64,000 bases of DNA from DATJPW01 sp963752855 (GCA_963752855.1 CAVVZX010000036.1:221610-285609), one strand, 5' to 3'; shown: positions 1-10,284, counted from the first letter of the stretch. Notes: generated by a model not told the origin, from the sequence alone. A program made the numbers and translations.

Positions 1-1034
1 TTCCGGACACGGTCGGCTATTCCTATCCGGACGAGATTTCAGGGCTGCTGCGGGCCCTGAGAGAAAAAGTCCCGGAAATGGATAAGGTTATCATTTCAGT
101 GCATTGTCACAATGACCTGGGGCTTGCGGTGGCTAATTCTTTGGCTGCTCTCTCCGCGGGCGCGCGACAGCTCGAATGTACCATAAATGGAATAGGAGAA
201 AGGGCTGGCAATGCGGCCTTGGAAGAGGTCGCAATGATTCTGAAAACCAGGCGGAAATCATTCGATTTTGAAACGGGGATAGTTACGGAGCAAATCTTTC
301 ATACCAGTCGACTTGTGACATCCATAACCGGCATTCCTGTGCAGCCCAACAAGGCCATTGTCGGGGCTAATGCTTTTGCCCACGAATCGGGCATTCACCA
401 GGACGGGCTAATCAAAGAGCGAACCACTTACGAGATAATAGACCCCAAATCGGTCGGTATTGGAAAGTCTTCCCTTGTTCTAGGCAAGCATTCAGGCCGA
501 CATGCGTTTCGAGACAGAATTTCAGCCTTGGGCTATCAGCTTACCGATGACGAAATCGCAAAGACTTTTAAGCGGTTCAAAGACTTAGCTGATCGAAAAA
601 AGACAATTTTTGATGAAGACATCGAAGCAATAGTCGCAGAAGAGATTCTCAGAACAGCTGAGACTTACAAATTGCTTTCCGCTACCATTGTGTCCGGGTC
701 CCACGTGGTTCCGACAGCCACGGTGACCATGGAAGTCGCCGGAAAAGAGCGCCATGGCGCGGAATTGGGAAACGGCCCGGTTGATGCGACATACAATACC
801 ATCCTGAAGCTCACAGGTCGGAAACCCAAGTTGTTACGTTTTGACATAAGCGCTATCACCGGTGGAACAGATGCTATGGGCGAGGTGACGATCCGTCTGG
901 AGGAGCAAGGTAATCTTGCCGTGGGAAAAGGGACCCATGAGGACATTTTGGTGGCTGCTGCCAAGGCTATGGTGAACGCACTCAACAGGCTGGATTATTT
1001 GGCAAAACAGCCCAAGGCGTCCGTCAGACTTTGA
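1..1034 (+). CDS. leuA: 2-isopropylmalate synthase (C-terminal part, start outside window)
   Basis: Condenses acetyl-CoA with 2-oxoisovalerate, the first committed step of leucine synthesis, in the cytoplasm. The frame is open from the left edge (codons from base 3), so about 343 of the usual ~510 residues are visible. Seen: the end of the TIM barrel with the metal-binding HCHNDLG motif, the GERAGN loop, HESGIHQDG and the KHSGRHAF segment, then a C-terminal domain with the GNGPVDATYN signature of the leucine-sensing regulatory domain. That C-terminal domain argues for LeuA over homocitrate synthase; citramalate synthase shares the layout and is not strictly excluded. The stop is at 1032-1034, and 222 bases without a gene separate it from the CODH/ACS cluster, so it is probably a separate transcription unit. 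Confidence 0.95.
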   Translation, partial: PDTVGYSYPDEISGLLRALREKVPEMDKVIISVHCHNDLGLAVANSLAALSAGARQLECTINGIGERAGNAALEEVAMILKTRRKSFDFETGIVTEQIFHTSRLVTSITGIPVQPNKAIVGANAFAHESGIHQDGLIKERTTYEIIDPKSVGIGKSSLVLGKHSGRHAFRDRISALGYQLTDDEIAKTFKRFKDLADRKKTIFDEDIEAIVAEEILRTAETYKLLSATIVSGSHVVPTATVTMEVAGKERHGAELGNGPVDATYNTILKLTGRKPKLLRFDISAITGGTDAMGEVTIRLEEQGNLAVGKGTHEDILVAAAKAMVNALNRLDYLAKQPKASVRL

Positions 1035-1256
1035 TAGAGGGGGACTGTCAACATTCTAAGTGTCACGCGCGCGTTTATCAGAAAACGTGCTATTTGCGGA
1101 AATTACAAAAAAATTATTGCACTAACGACCATCGTACTTCATAATGACACTGTATACCCATCGCCATCCCCGTTATCCCGGGAAAAGCAAGTCCCCTGGC
1201 AGACTGATGCCGATATAGATATAATCTCGAAAGAAGAGATGAGAGAGGAGTTTTTT

Positions 1257-1490
1257 ATGGCCGACGAAAAATATCAGGAGAAGGAAAACTTTGACGGGCA
1301 GAAGGTGAAAATCCTAATTCCCACCTATGTCCAAGGTCCTGACGAGGACAAATATCAATGGCGAAAGAATATCGCTGAGGTAAATCTCGGGGAAAAAGCA
1401 GATCCAATTAAGAGATACCTCACAACGGCGGAAAGATATTTCTACTCCAAAGATTGGTTTGGAAGCGAAAAACGAAAGAACCCCGCCTAA
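1257..1490 (+). CDS. small charged protein of unknown function heading the CODH/ACS cluster
   Basis: A 77-residue protein I do not recognise. I choose the ATG at 1257 because AGAGAGGAG lies just upstream (1242-1250); an in-frame ATG at 1239 has no such site. It is rich in Lys and Glu, has several Tyr and Trp residues, no Cys, no signal peptide and no membrane segment, so it is likely a soluble cytoplasmic protein. It ends 80 bases before cdhD on the same strand and could be cotranscribed with the acetyl-CoA synthase genes. That position is the only hint to function; an accessory role in the complex is inference. Confidence 0.7.
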   Translation: MADEKYQEKENFDGQKVKILIPTYVQGPDEDKYQWRKNIAEVNLGEKADPIKRYLTTAERYFYSKDWFGSEKRKNPA

Positions 1491-1570
1491 GATTCAGGTT
1501 CATCACAACCGGTGACCTTAATCTTTGTTATCACCCGTTCGATTCATATCCGTTTTGAGGAAGGTGTTTT

Positions 1571-3007
1571 ATGGCTGAACTGCCGAAGGTAAAGTATACA
1601 GGCAAGATACGTGAGGTTAAGTTAGGTAAGCAGGGCAAAGAGGTGGTGGTAGGCGGTGAGACCGGCTACAGTTTTTACTCGTTTGAGGGGAAGACGCCTA
1701 ATGCTCCGAAGTTGGCCCTTCAGGTGTTGGACATAGTTCCTGAAGAATGGGCTGCTGAAGCTCTGGAGCCTTTCAAGGACGTAATAAAGGATCCGGTGGC
1801 CTGGGCAAAGAAGTGTGTGGAAGTGTACAAGGCTGACGTCGTTTGCCTTTGGCTCGCCGGCACAGACCCGAATGGCAAGAACCTGTCCGCGGAACATGCG
1901 GCCGAGGTGGCCAAGAAGGTAGCGGAAGCGATCGATGTTCCTCTGATAGTGTGGGGGACAGCCAACGACGAGAAGAACACTGAAGTGCTCAAGGCAGTGG
2001 CTGAAGCGTGCAGCGGTTATAATGTGGTTCTCGGTCCGGTATCGGAAGGGAATTACAAGCAGGTTGGCGCAGCGGCCATAGCGTATAAGCACATAGTGTC
2101 GGCCAACTCTCCCATCGACATAAACCTTGCCAAGCAATTGAACATTCTCTTGGAGAATTTGGGAGTTCCCAACGACAAGATATTAATAGATCCCACCACA
2201 GGGTCTGTGGGATACGGGATGGAATATTGCTATTCGATCATGGAGCGGATACGCCAGGCGGCATTGACCCAGAATGATGACAAATTGCAGTATCCGATCA
2301 TAAGCAACATAGCGGAAGAGGTCTGGAAGACCAAGGAAGCGAAACTTCCGACAAAAGAATCTCCGAAGCTCGGCGAGGCCGGTATTCGCGGAGTGAACCT
2401 CGAGGCCATAACAGCCATCAGCGCGTTGCAAGCCGGTTCGGACGTGCTGATACTCAGACATCCTAAGACCCTTGCGCACGTTCGCAAGTATGTATCCGAC
2501 GTGATGGTGGAGACGGACCTTGAGTCCATGGGCGTAGATTTGTCCCTGGCCGCGGCTCCCGCCCCTGCCGAAGCCAAAGCCGCGGAAGCAAAAGCGGCCC
2601 CGGCCAAAGCGGCCCCCGCTCCCGCGCCTAAACCCGCCCCCGTGAAGGCTCAAGAGGTCAAACCGGAGAAACCGGCCGAAATTGTTAAGCCACCTGTACA
2701 GGAACAACCAATACCTGAAATCAAAAAAGCTGCCGCAGCTGCCACACCGGCGCCGGCGAAAGAAGATGAGGAATCAATCATGGCACAATTGACCAAAGAA
2801 GACATTCAGGGCCTTAAGGAACTAGCAGGCGTCTTCAAAGCGGTAAAGAATCTGGCTTCAGGACTCGGAACGCTAGTTTCAGGTCAGGTTCCTGCCGGCG
2901 CGCCGGTTGCTCCTGCCGCCGCCGCTGAAGGCAGCGCCCGCAGCGTTCGCTCCGCCTCCGAAGAAGAAGGAACTGGCCCCCGCGGATTGGACGCAGCACA
3001 CCATTGA
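1571..3007 (+). CDS. cdhD: CODH/ACS corrinoid iron-sulfur protein small subunit (delta subunit)
   Basis: Small subunit of the corrinoid/iron-sulfur protein, which carries the methyl group from methyl-tetrahydrofolate to acetyl-CoA synthase. Residues 1 to about 325 form the family's TIM barrel (motifs LWLAGTDPNGKN, VWGTANDEKN, DPTTGSVGYGMEYCYS, LRHPKT). It is followed by an Ala/Pro/Lys-rich linker of about 80 residues and a short helical stretch beginning MAQLTKEDIQ. A good ribosome site (GAGGAAGG) precedes the ATG at 1571. The frame has no stop between the barrel and the helical stretch; after about base 2930 it changes frame and leads into CooS, so the last ~25 residues to the stop at 3007 are probably not real. 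Either a CdhD-CooS fusion or a hidden stop in the linker is possible (see findings). Confidence 0.9.
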   Translation: MAELPKVKYTGKIREVKLGKQGKEVVVGGETGYSFYSFEGKTPNAPKLALQVLDIVPEEWAAEALEPFKDVIKDPVAWAKKCVEVYKADVVCLWLAGTDPNGKNLSAEHAAEVAKKVAEAIDVPLIVWGTANDEKNTEVLKAVAEACSGYNVVLGPVSEGNYKQVGAAAIAYKHIVSANSPIDINLAKQLNILLENLGVPNDKILIDPTTGSVGYGMEYCYSIMERIRQAALTQNDDKLQYPIISNIAEEVWKTKEAKLPTKESPKLGEAGIRGVNLEAITAISALQAGSDVLILRHPKTLAHVRKYVSDVMVETDLESMGVDLSLAAAPAPAEAKAAEAKAAPAKAAPAPAPKPAPVKAQEVKPEKPAEIVKPPVQEQPIPEIKKAAAAATPAPAKEDEESIMAQLTKEDIQGLKELAGVFKAVKNLASGLGTLVSGQVPAGAPVAPAAAAEGSARSVRSASEEEGTGPRGLDAAHH

Positions 3008-4958
3008 CCCCGTGACTCTTGAAGGACTGAAGATAGCCGACAGGGAGGGCTATTCTACTGCTTTCCATCGATCACGCGTAATGACCGCATGCCCCATCGG
3101 AAAGGGCGGTTCATGTTGCAAGATCTGCAATATGGGTCCCTGCCGTGTTCTTCCGCCCAAGGGCAAAACAGAAACACCGGAAGAGCGCCAGAAAAGGTGC
3201 GGCCTCTGCGGCGCCACCCCGGAAACGATCGCTGCCAGGAACTTCGCGCGAATGGTCGCAGCCGGCGCCGCAGCTCATAGTGATCATGGAAGGCATGTTG
3301 CGCATACCTTCTTGCACGCTGCCAAAGGCGAGTTGCCCGATTATCAAATCAAAGATATTCCGAAGCTTTTGGCTGTAGCTATGGATTTCGATATTCCCAC
3401 TGAAGGTCGCGAAATCAAAGACATAGCCATCGAAGTCGGTGAAAAGGCATTGGCGCAATACGGCCAGCAAGACGGCGAGATAGCTCTATGTCAAAAGAGC
3501 GCCGCTCAAGCGGCAGGAAATATGGCGAAAAGAAGGCGTGGTCCCGACCGGCATTGATAGACCGGTCGTGGAAACCATGCATATGACCCATATGGGCGTG
3601 AATCAGGAAATGGAGCACATTATCCGATTAGTCCACTAAATGCGCTCTTGCCGACGGTTGGGGCGGGTCCATGATCGCCACCGACCTGTCGGACATTCTT
3701 TATGGAACGCCCGTGCCGATCCTCGGAAAAGTCAACCTCGGATGCATGAAAGAGGATACGGTAAACATTATCGTTCACGGTCATGAGCCGTCTCTGTCGG
3801 AAATCATTGTGCAGGCGGTCCAGGACCCGGAGATGGTAGCGTATGCGAAAAGCAAGGGCGCTAGCGGGCGGAATCAGCCTTGGCGGCATATGTTGCACCT
3901 CCAATGAAATACTGATGCGTCACGGCATACCTATCGCGGGCAATTACTTGCAGCAGGAAATTGCCGTAATTACCGGCGCACTGGAAGCCATAGTGGTTGA
4001 CGTGCAGTGCGTTATGCAGGGTTTGGCTGATCTGGCCAAGTGCTTCCACACTCAGGTGGTCACCACCAGTCCCATAGCGAAAATGCAAGGCGCGTACAAA
4101 CATTACGATTATGATGAACGAAAAGGCCTCGAAACAGCCAAACAGATCGTACGAGACGCTATAGATAACTTCCCCAATCGGGACAAAAACAAGGTGTCCA
4201 TTCCCTCCGAGCAGCAGGACATGGTTGTAGGATTCAGCCACGAGACGATTAACTACCTGCTGGGAGGTATGTTCCGGGCCAGCTACAGACCGCTAAACGA
4301 TAACATCATCAATGGTCGCATAAGGGGTATAGCTGGAATAGTGGGTTGTGGAAACGCTCGAATAAAGCATGACGACCTCCATGTAACTCTGGCAAAAGAA
4401 CTCATCAAGAACGACGTGATAGTTCTCACAACAGGCTGTTCAGCCATAGCTCTCGGAAAACATGGTCTGCTTACGCCTGAGGCCGCCGCCAAGTACGCCG
4501 GACAAGGCCTTGCGGAAGTCTGCGAGACAGTTGGAATACCGCCGTGCCTACATATGGGTTCCTGCGTTGATAATTCCAGGATACTTATGGCTGCGACCGC
4601 AGTGGTAAGAGACGGTGGATTGGGTGACGACATTTCCGATATTCCGGCAGTAGGTGTGGCGCCTGAGTGGATGAGCGAGAAGGCGGTTTCCATCGGCCAG
4701 TACTTTGTGGCGTCAGGAGCCTACGTCCTGTTCGGCGTCGGGTTCCCCACTATTAATGAGGATGTCTGCACCAATTACCTCTTCAAAGATATCGAGAAGG
4801 TTTACGGAGGAAAGTGGGACTTTGTCGAGAAAGACCCGTACGAAATGGCTCGCAGATGTATCGCTCACATCGACTCCAAGAGAAAAGCCCTCGGCATTGA
4901 TAAGGCCAGGGAGCGTGTGCTCATGGATATGGCCATGCGACGGGAAATAGCCGGGTAA
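2780..4958 (+). CDS. cooS: anaerobic carbon-monoxide dehydrogenase catalytic subunit (frameshifted)
   Basis: Ni-Fe CO dehydrogenase, reversibly converting CO2 to CO for acetyl-CoA synthesis. Seen: the N-terminal cluster cysteines in CPIGKGGSCCKICNMGPC and KRCGLCGAT, GWGGSMIATDL, HGHEPSLSE, GGICCTSNEILMRHG, the C-cluster region TGCSAIALGKHG and GSCVDNSRI, and a normal C-terminus. The product is read in pieces: frame changes at about 2930, 3493-3496 (AAAA where AAA fits), about 3638, and 3866-3868 (GGG where GG fits); each is repaired by one base. Because cooS is well conserved on both sides of each break I treat it as one intact gene. The start is uncertain: ATG 2780 has GAGGA seven bases upstream but lies in the same open frame as cdhD. 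Confidence 0.9.
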
Positions 4959-5037
4959 ATCAACATCAAGGACTTGACTAGGGAGGGTTTGCGCCTCCCC
5001 TGTCAGGTCTCAGAGTTTCCATAGGAGGAAATAAACC

Positions 5038-7248
5038 GTGTCGAAGATCATTGCAGCAAACGTCATTGCCGGCTCTCACAAGGTCTATGAAAAGGCCCGA
5101 AAAAAATATGAAAAGGCCGTCAAGAAATTCGGAAAAAAGAAAGAGGTGGGATTCCCCAACACCGGCTATTATCTGCCGGTAATCTATGGGATTCTCGGCT
5201 ACCCGGTGAAGACCCTGGGCGACTGCGGAGTGATCCTGGATCGCGCTGAGGCGCTTCTTCCGCCGCCTGTAAGAGAAAACGTTCATCTGCCGTACTTGGG
5301 ACCGGTACTGGACGCGGGAATGGCTTCTCTGTTTAATTACGAGATCTATGAGGCGATTCGTTACCTTGAGGATCCAAACTTCTACCTTCCAGCCGAGGAC
5401 CCGACCGATGACAAACTTTGGCTGGGAGCCGCGGACGACATCATTCTGAGGAAAAGGGGCGTCGAGTTCGTGGACGGCACGGCCCCCGGTTTTGCGGCCA
5501 TAGTCGGGTCCGCTCCTACCAAGGAGATCGCAGCCGAGATGGCGCTGGAACTCCAGAAGAAGAATCTTTACGTGTTTATGGCTGCAAACCACAATGGGAC
5601 CAGCTTTTCGGAGCAGCTCCGGCAAGCGGGCGTGCAGGTCGGTTGGCCGACACGCTTGGTGCCCTTCGGGCCTGATATATCAGCGGCCATTTTTGCGCTT
5701 GGCTTTGCCACCCGCGCAGCGTTGAGTTTCGGCGGCATCGAGCCGGGCGATTTCCGGAAGGTCCTTGTATATAACAAAGACAGGGTTTTCGCGTTTGTGC
5801 TTGCCATGGGCGATGTTTCGGATGAATGGTATGCCGCGGCAGCCGGCGCCATCAACTACGGTTTCCCGACGATAGCGGACACGCCGATCCCGCAGATACT
5901 GCCTACAGGTGTCTGCACGTATGAGCACGTGGTTTCAAATATTCCTCACAAGGATATGGTTGCCAAAGCTATTGAAATCCGCGGCCTAAAAGTGACCGTT
6001 ACCGAAGTCCCTGTTCCGGTGGCTTACGGTCCGGCTTTCGAAGGCGAACGTATCCGTGGCGAAGACATCTTCATGGAAGCAGGCGGCGGCAAAACCCTGG
6101 CTGTCGAACTTACCCTCATGAAAGACATGAATGAGGTCGAGGACGGGAAAGTCGAAGTCATCGGACCTGACCTGAAGGATATTGAGGCGGGCACTCGAAT
6201 GCCGCTCGGTATCCTCGTCGAGGTCGCCGGCCGCAAAATGCAGTCGGACTTCGAGCCGATTCTGGAACGGCAGATCCACCACTTGATCAATTATGCGCAA
6301 GGCCTGATGCATATCGGACAGAGAGATATCGCCTGGGTCCGCATCGGCAAAGGCGCTGTTGAAAAGGGCTTCAGCCTTTCTCACATTAGGTTCAATACTT
6401 CATGCGAAATATCATCAGGACTTCGGATCGGTATTAGATAAGGTCCAGGTCAAGATATTCACCGAGCAGAAGAAGGTGGACGAGCTGCTGAAGAAAGCAA
6501 AAGAAACGTACACCGTCCGGGATGCGCGCGTTGAGGGCATGACTGATGAGGACGAGGCCGACTCTTTTACTCCTGCACATTGTGCCAGAGCTTTGCTCCG
6601 TCCCACGTTTGCGTGGTCACCCCGGAACGAACCGGACTTTGCGGAGCTTACAACTGGCTTGATTGTAAGGCATCGAACGAGATTAATCCCACCGGTCCCA
6701 ACCAGCCCATTGAAAAAGGCAAAGTTATAGACGAGCGCCTCGGCCAATGGGAAGGTGTCAACGCGTTTGTGCAGCAGGCCTCCAGAGGTAAAGTGCAGAA
6801 GTACAACGCGTACTCGATCATGGAAGATCCCATGACCTCTTGTGGCTGCTTCGAATGCATCGCTGCGGTGCTTCCGGTCGCCAACGGAGTTATGACCGTA
6901 GATCGGGATTACAAAGGTCCCACTCCATGTGGCATGAAGTTCACGACTCTTGCAGGTAGCGCAGGTGGTGGAAACATCACGCCCGGTTTTGTAGGCCATA
7001 GCAAGCTTTACATAGGTTCCAAGAAGTTCGTGGCCGCCGAGGGCGGGATCTTGAGGCTCGTCTGGATGCCCAAGGCATTGAAAGAAATGCTTAAGGACAA
7101 GCTCAACAAACTCGGTGACGAACGTGGAGTATCAAAGCTAGCGGATAGGATAGCGGACGAAAGTGTGGGAGTGTCAGAAGACGAGATCTATCCGTTCCTC
7201 GAAAAAATGGAGCATCCGGCCCTGAAAATGGACTCAATTGTCGGATGA
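5038..7248 (+). CDS. acsB: acetyl-CoA synthase catalytic subunit (frameshifted)
   Basis: Assembles acetyl-CoA from CO, the methyl group and CoA at the Ni-Ni-[4Fe-4S] A-cluster. It starts at GTG 5038 after AGGAGG. Full bacterial-type length (~735 residues): the N-terminal CODH-contacting domain (GFPNTGYYLPVIYG), the central domain (GPAFEGERIRGED, DFEPILERQIHHLINY), then the A-cluster domain. Cluster ligands are visible as C-T-L-C then SFAPSHVC, TGLCG, and the Cys-Gly-Cys motif in MTSCGCFE. There are two frame changes: near 6385 (one extra base before LGSILHAKYHQ) and at 6565-6568 (TTTT where five T restore FYSCTLCQ). The gene sits 79 bases after cooS and is followed by a hairpin at 7285-7316. 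Confidence 0.93.
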
Positions 7249-7284
7249 TCTAGCACAGCGCTCAGCGCTATTCTTAGCATGACG

Positions 7285-7316
7285 CAAGGGGCTTCGTATC
7301 TCCCCGGAGCCCCTTG
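7285..7316 (+). terminator. hairpin between acsB and acsC
   Basis: A perfect 9-bp inverted repeat, CAAGGGGCT (7285-7293) and AGCCCCTTG (7308-7316), with a 14-base loop. The downstream sequence (AATCTTGTTCATTT) is only moderately T-rich, so this may be a partial terminator, an mRNA-processing or a stability element inside the acs operon rather than a full stop. Confidence 0.5.
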
Positions 7317-7384
7317 AATCTTGTTCATTTAAAGATAATACATTCATTCCTTGGGGCGCTGCCTCAAGGGGGAGGTTCTAATCT

Positions 7385-8732
7385 ATGGCGCTTTCCGGAA
7401 TTCAAATCTTCAAGATGATGCCGAAGAAGAATTGCGCAGAATGCGGAGTCCCCACTTGCCTGGCGTTCGCTATGAATCTGGCCGCGGGCAAAGCTGAGCT
7501 TTCTCAGTGCCCGTATGTCTCGGAAGAAGCGAAGGAGAAACTGGCCTCAGCAGCGGCTCCTCCTATCAGGACGGTCCAGATCGGAGCGGGCGACAATGTG
7601 GTGAAGACTGGGGGCGAAACGGTTCTCTACCGGCATGAGAAAACATTTAATAACCCTACTGCTCTCGGATGCTTGATTTCCATTTCCGAAGACGACGCTG
7701 CGGTGGACAGCAAGCTCAAGGCGTTCAAGACGTTGAGATATGAGCGGGTCGGATTGACGCTCAAACCGGACCTAATCGCGGTAAAGGACGGCGGTGACCC
7801 GGGGCGATTCGCCAAAATCGCCAAGAAGGCGTCAGATGCCGGCGCCGCGCTGGTCCTGATGAGCGACAACGTTGATTCGTTTAAGGCTGCCTTGGCGGAA
7901 GTCGGCAAGAACAAGCCGCTTATTTACGCGGCTACGCAATCAAATGCCGATGCTGTTTCCGCTCTTGCGAAGGAGTTCGATTGTCCGATTGCGGTAAAGG
8001 CCGATAAAGTGGGCGATTTGGCCAAGCTGAGCCACAGCCTGACGGAAAAAGGTTTCAAGGATATAGTGTTGGATTCAGGGGCCAGAAACGCTCTCGCAAC
8101 TGTTCAGGGACAACATCCTGATTCGGCGTTTGGCTTTGGAAACTCTGTATCGGCCGTTGGGATTTCCCACCATCGTTTTTCCGTGCGAGATGGCGGACAA
8201 TCCCATCGATGAGGTGCTCGTAGCGGGCACCTTTATTTCTAAGTACGGCGGAATAGCTATCCTGAGCGATCTCAGAGGCGAGACTCTCTTCCCGTTGTTG
8301 TTGCAGAGGCTGAATATTTTTACGGATCCTCAGCGTCCCATGACGACTGAACAAGGTATTTATCCGATCAACAACCCTGACGAGAAATCTCCGGTGCTAA
8401 TCACAAGCAACTTCTCCCTTACCTATTTTATTGTTTCCGGCGAGGTTGAAAACAGCCGCGTGCCGTCGTGGCTCCTTGTGCTTAACACGGACGGTCTCTC
8501 GGTCTTGACCGGATGGGCCGCAGGCAAATTCGTTGCCGACAATATCGGCCCGTTTGTCAAGAAATCCGGAATTGACGACAAATCGAAGCTGAAGAAGCTG
8601 ATAATTCCGGGCGCGGTCGCCATGATCAGTGGCGATCTGGAAGAAGAGATGCCGAAGGGTTGGAAAATTCTTGTTGGTCCGAGAGAAGGCGCTCATATTC
8701 CCGCCTTCCTGCGGCAGAATTTTGGAGGATAG
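7385..8732 (+). CDS. acsC: corrinoid iron-sulfur protein large subunit (frameshifted)
   Basis: Large (gamma) subunit of the corrinoid/iron-sulfur protein, partner of CdhD; it holds the cobamide that carries the methyl group and a [4Fe-4S] cluster that reactivates it. The N-terminal cluster motif is seen as NCAECGVPTC and a Cys in SQCPYV; a TIM-barrel middle follows, and the C-terminal corrinoid-binding domain contains SNFSLTYFIVSGEVE and LNTDGLSVLTGWAAGKF. It starts at ATG 7385, nine bases after GGGGGAGG. One frame change near 8085-8100 joins the N-terminal 235 residues to the C-terminal part beginning RRLALETLYRPLGFPT. Total about 450 residues, the usual length. Confidence 0.93.
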
Positions 8733-9065
8733 CGATTCTTAGCTGAGTATAAGGCTTACTGGCAGAGACGAGATTCTTTGCCCCAACCGATCCTGACTGA
8801 AATTCCTTTATTACGGAGACGCGATTCCCTTTTGGATCTACATGCCGAAAGGGTATCGCGTTCCGCCGTTTTTGAGTCTTGGACGAAATCCGGTTTCCAA
8901 CATTCTTTCGTTTGGATCTGTCTTTTTGGAATAATTGTCCCGGCTCCTTTCCATTTTTGACTGAAGAGTCAGGAAAATCTTTGACGTCAGCTTTCACTGT
9001 GCTAATAATCTTTTCCTGGGGCGGTGTTCACGGAGTCCCGGGATTGAATCAGGAGGTAACTTTTC
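8733..9065. other. non-coding gap between acsC and acsE with a long hairpin
   Basis: 333 bases without a credible gene. It holds an imperfect 13-bp inverted repeat, CGCGATTCCCTTT (8820-8832) and AAAGGGTATCGCG (8848-8860), one mismatch, extendable by an A-T pair, with a 15-base loop. A related motif, GAGACGAGATTC (about 8765), resembles GAGACGCGATTC at 8816. The gap ends in the acsE ribosome site. Either an intercistronic mRNA element or a dispersed palindromic repeat. Confidence 0.6.
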
Positions 9066-9956
9066 ATGATAAAGGCCGTGGCTGAGAATATCAATATAAT
9101 GTCCAAGTATACGGGCGATGCCATACGCGAAAGAGATCCCAAGCCGATCCTCGAGTGGGCGGAGAAATTAACCCAAAGGGGCGCGGATGTGCTGGATCTC
9201 AATCTGGGGCCGGCCCGCAAGGGTGGACCTGAGATGATGCAATGGCTTGTCCAGACCGTGCAGCAGGCTACCGACCTGCCGCTTTTCCTGGACACCACCA
9301 ATAGCGCAGCGATAGAAGCGGGTTTGGAGGTGTATAAGCCGAAAAACGGCGCGGCAATAATAAACTCGATAATGGCTACACCTGAGCGGATGGCGCTACA
9401 GATGCCGCTCGTAACCAAGTATAATTGTGAGATGGTTGGACTGATGTGGGGACCGCAGGGGATCCCGCGAGACGAGAACGAAAGGGCCGTTCTCTTGGAT
9501 AGCATGATGACTCAAGCCGCGGAGCATGGGATCGGGTTGGAGCGCATTTGGTTCGACCCGATAGTGGTTCCCGTGTCGTCCCAGCAGCAAGAGCTTCAGG
9601 GCTGCACGACGTTCATGCAGTGGCTCCCGGACCTCGCTCCGGGATCGCAATCCACATGCGGCCTATCCAACTGTTCCAACGGGTCTCCCGACGAGCTGCG
9701 AGGAATACTGAATCAGGTTTACCTGTGCATCCTCAAGAAGTGCGGCATAACCTCCGCCATCCTGGACGGTTTTGATAACGATCTTATGAAAATCGCTCAT
9801 GATGAGTCTATGGATCTCGAGAACCTGGTTGGTCGGGTTTTCGAGGGCGAGGAAGTCGACACTTCCGGAATGAGCAAGATCGAAGTCGATTACGTAAAGA
9901 CAGCCAAAGTCTTACTAGGGCATTCATTATATTCGCATTCCTGGTTGGAACTCTAA
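9066..9956 (+). CDS. acsE: methyltetrahydrofolate:corrinoid/iron-sulfur protein methyltransferase
   Basis: Transfers the methyl group of 5-methyltetrahydrofolate to the cobalt of the corrinoid/iron-sulfur protein, linking the methyl branch to AcsB. It is 296 residues, slightly longer than the ~262-residue enzyme of acetogens because of a C-terminal extension. Pterin-binding TIM-barrel motifs are seen: DVLDLNLGPA, LFLDTTN, IINSI, a DPI segment, and CGLSNCSNG near residue 198. ATG 9066 follows AGGAGGT with good spacing. The frame is intact. It closes the cluster; neither metF nor the nickel-insertion ATPase cooC is visible here. Confidence 0.92.
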   Translation: MIKAVAENINIMSKYTGDAIRERDPKPILEWAEKLTQRGADVLDLNLGPARKGGPEMMQWLVQTVQQATDLPLFLDTTNSAAIEAGLEVYKPKNGAAIINSIMATPERMALQMPLVTKYNCEMVGLMWGPQGIPRDENERAVLLDSMMTQAAEHGIGLERIWFDPIVVPVSSQQQELQGCTTFMQWLPDLAPGSQSTCGLSNCSNGSPDELRGILNQVYLCILKKCGITSAILDGFDNDLMKIAHDESMDLENLVGRVFEGEEVDTSGMSKIEVDYVKTAKVLLGHSLYSHSWLEL

Positions 9957-10284
9957 TTTCAGCGCGACCGTCTGCTGAAAACCGTCTCAGAATTGCGGAC
10001 TGCGGTTTGCAATGTAGGGGCGCTTCGCGAACCGCCCCTACAAACAATGACCATGAAAGTGGGTTGTGAGACGGGCTTCCCTATTTCTCCTCGGCATTTC
10101 CAAGCTTTAAATTCCTGGTGGCCTTGTGCCACGATGTTTTCTCACGTGTTCTTCTCCCAAATTGATCGAACTGAGTCATTGCGCTCACTGAAATATAGAA
10201 ATTCCGCCAAATTCCAATAGCCCATCTTGAGGCCGATTGCGGCCGATTTGTGCTTGGCAGACGCGATATTGGGAGGGGCATGTG
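9957..10284. other. non-coding gap with a GC-rich palindrome
   Basis: 328 bases with no gene I can support. The main feature is a palindrome at 10013-10042: TGTAGGGGC and GCCCCTACA (9 bp, perfect) around a GCTTCGCGAACC loop, which can itself partly pair. It resembles REP/MITE-like dispersed palindromes of other genomes; only this copy occurs in the window. The gap ends in the ribosome site of the ankyrin gene (GGGAGGGG, 10271-10278). Confidence 0.6.

Noticed and set aside
1196..1215. Sigma-54 promoter (TGGCA ... TGC) ahead of the acs cluster
   Set aside because: The GG to GC spacing is one base short of the required distance and the -12 element is poor.
2183..2707. 174-codon ORF on the minus strand inside cdhD
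   Set aside because: Arg/Gly-rich shadow of the Ala/Pro-rich linker; no ribosome site; the plus-strand protein is a clear family member.
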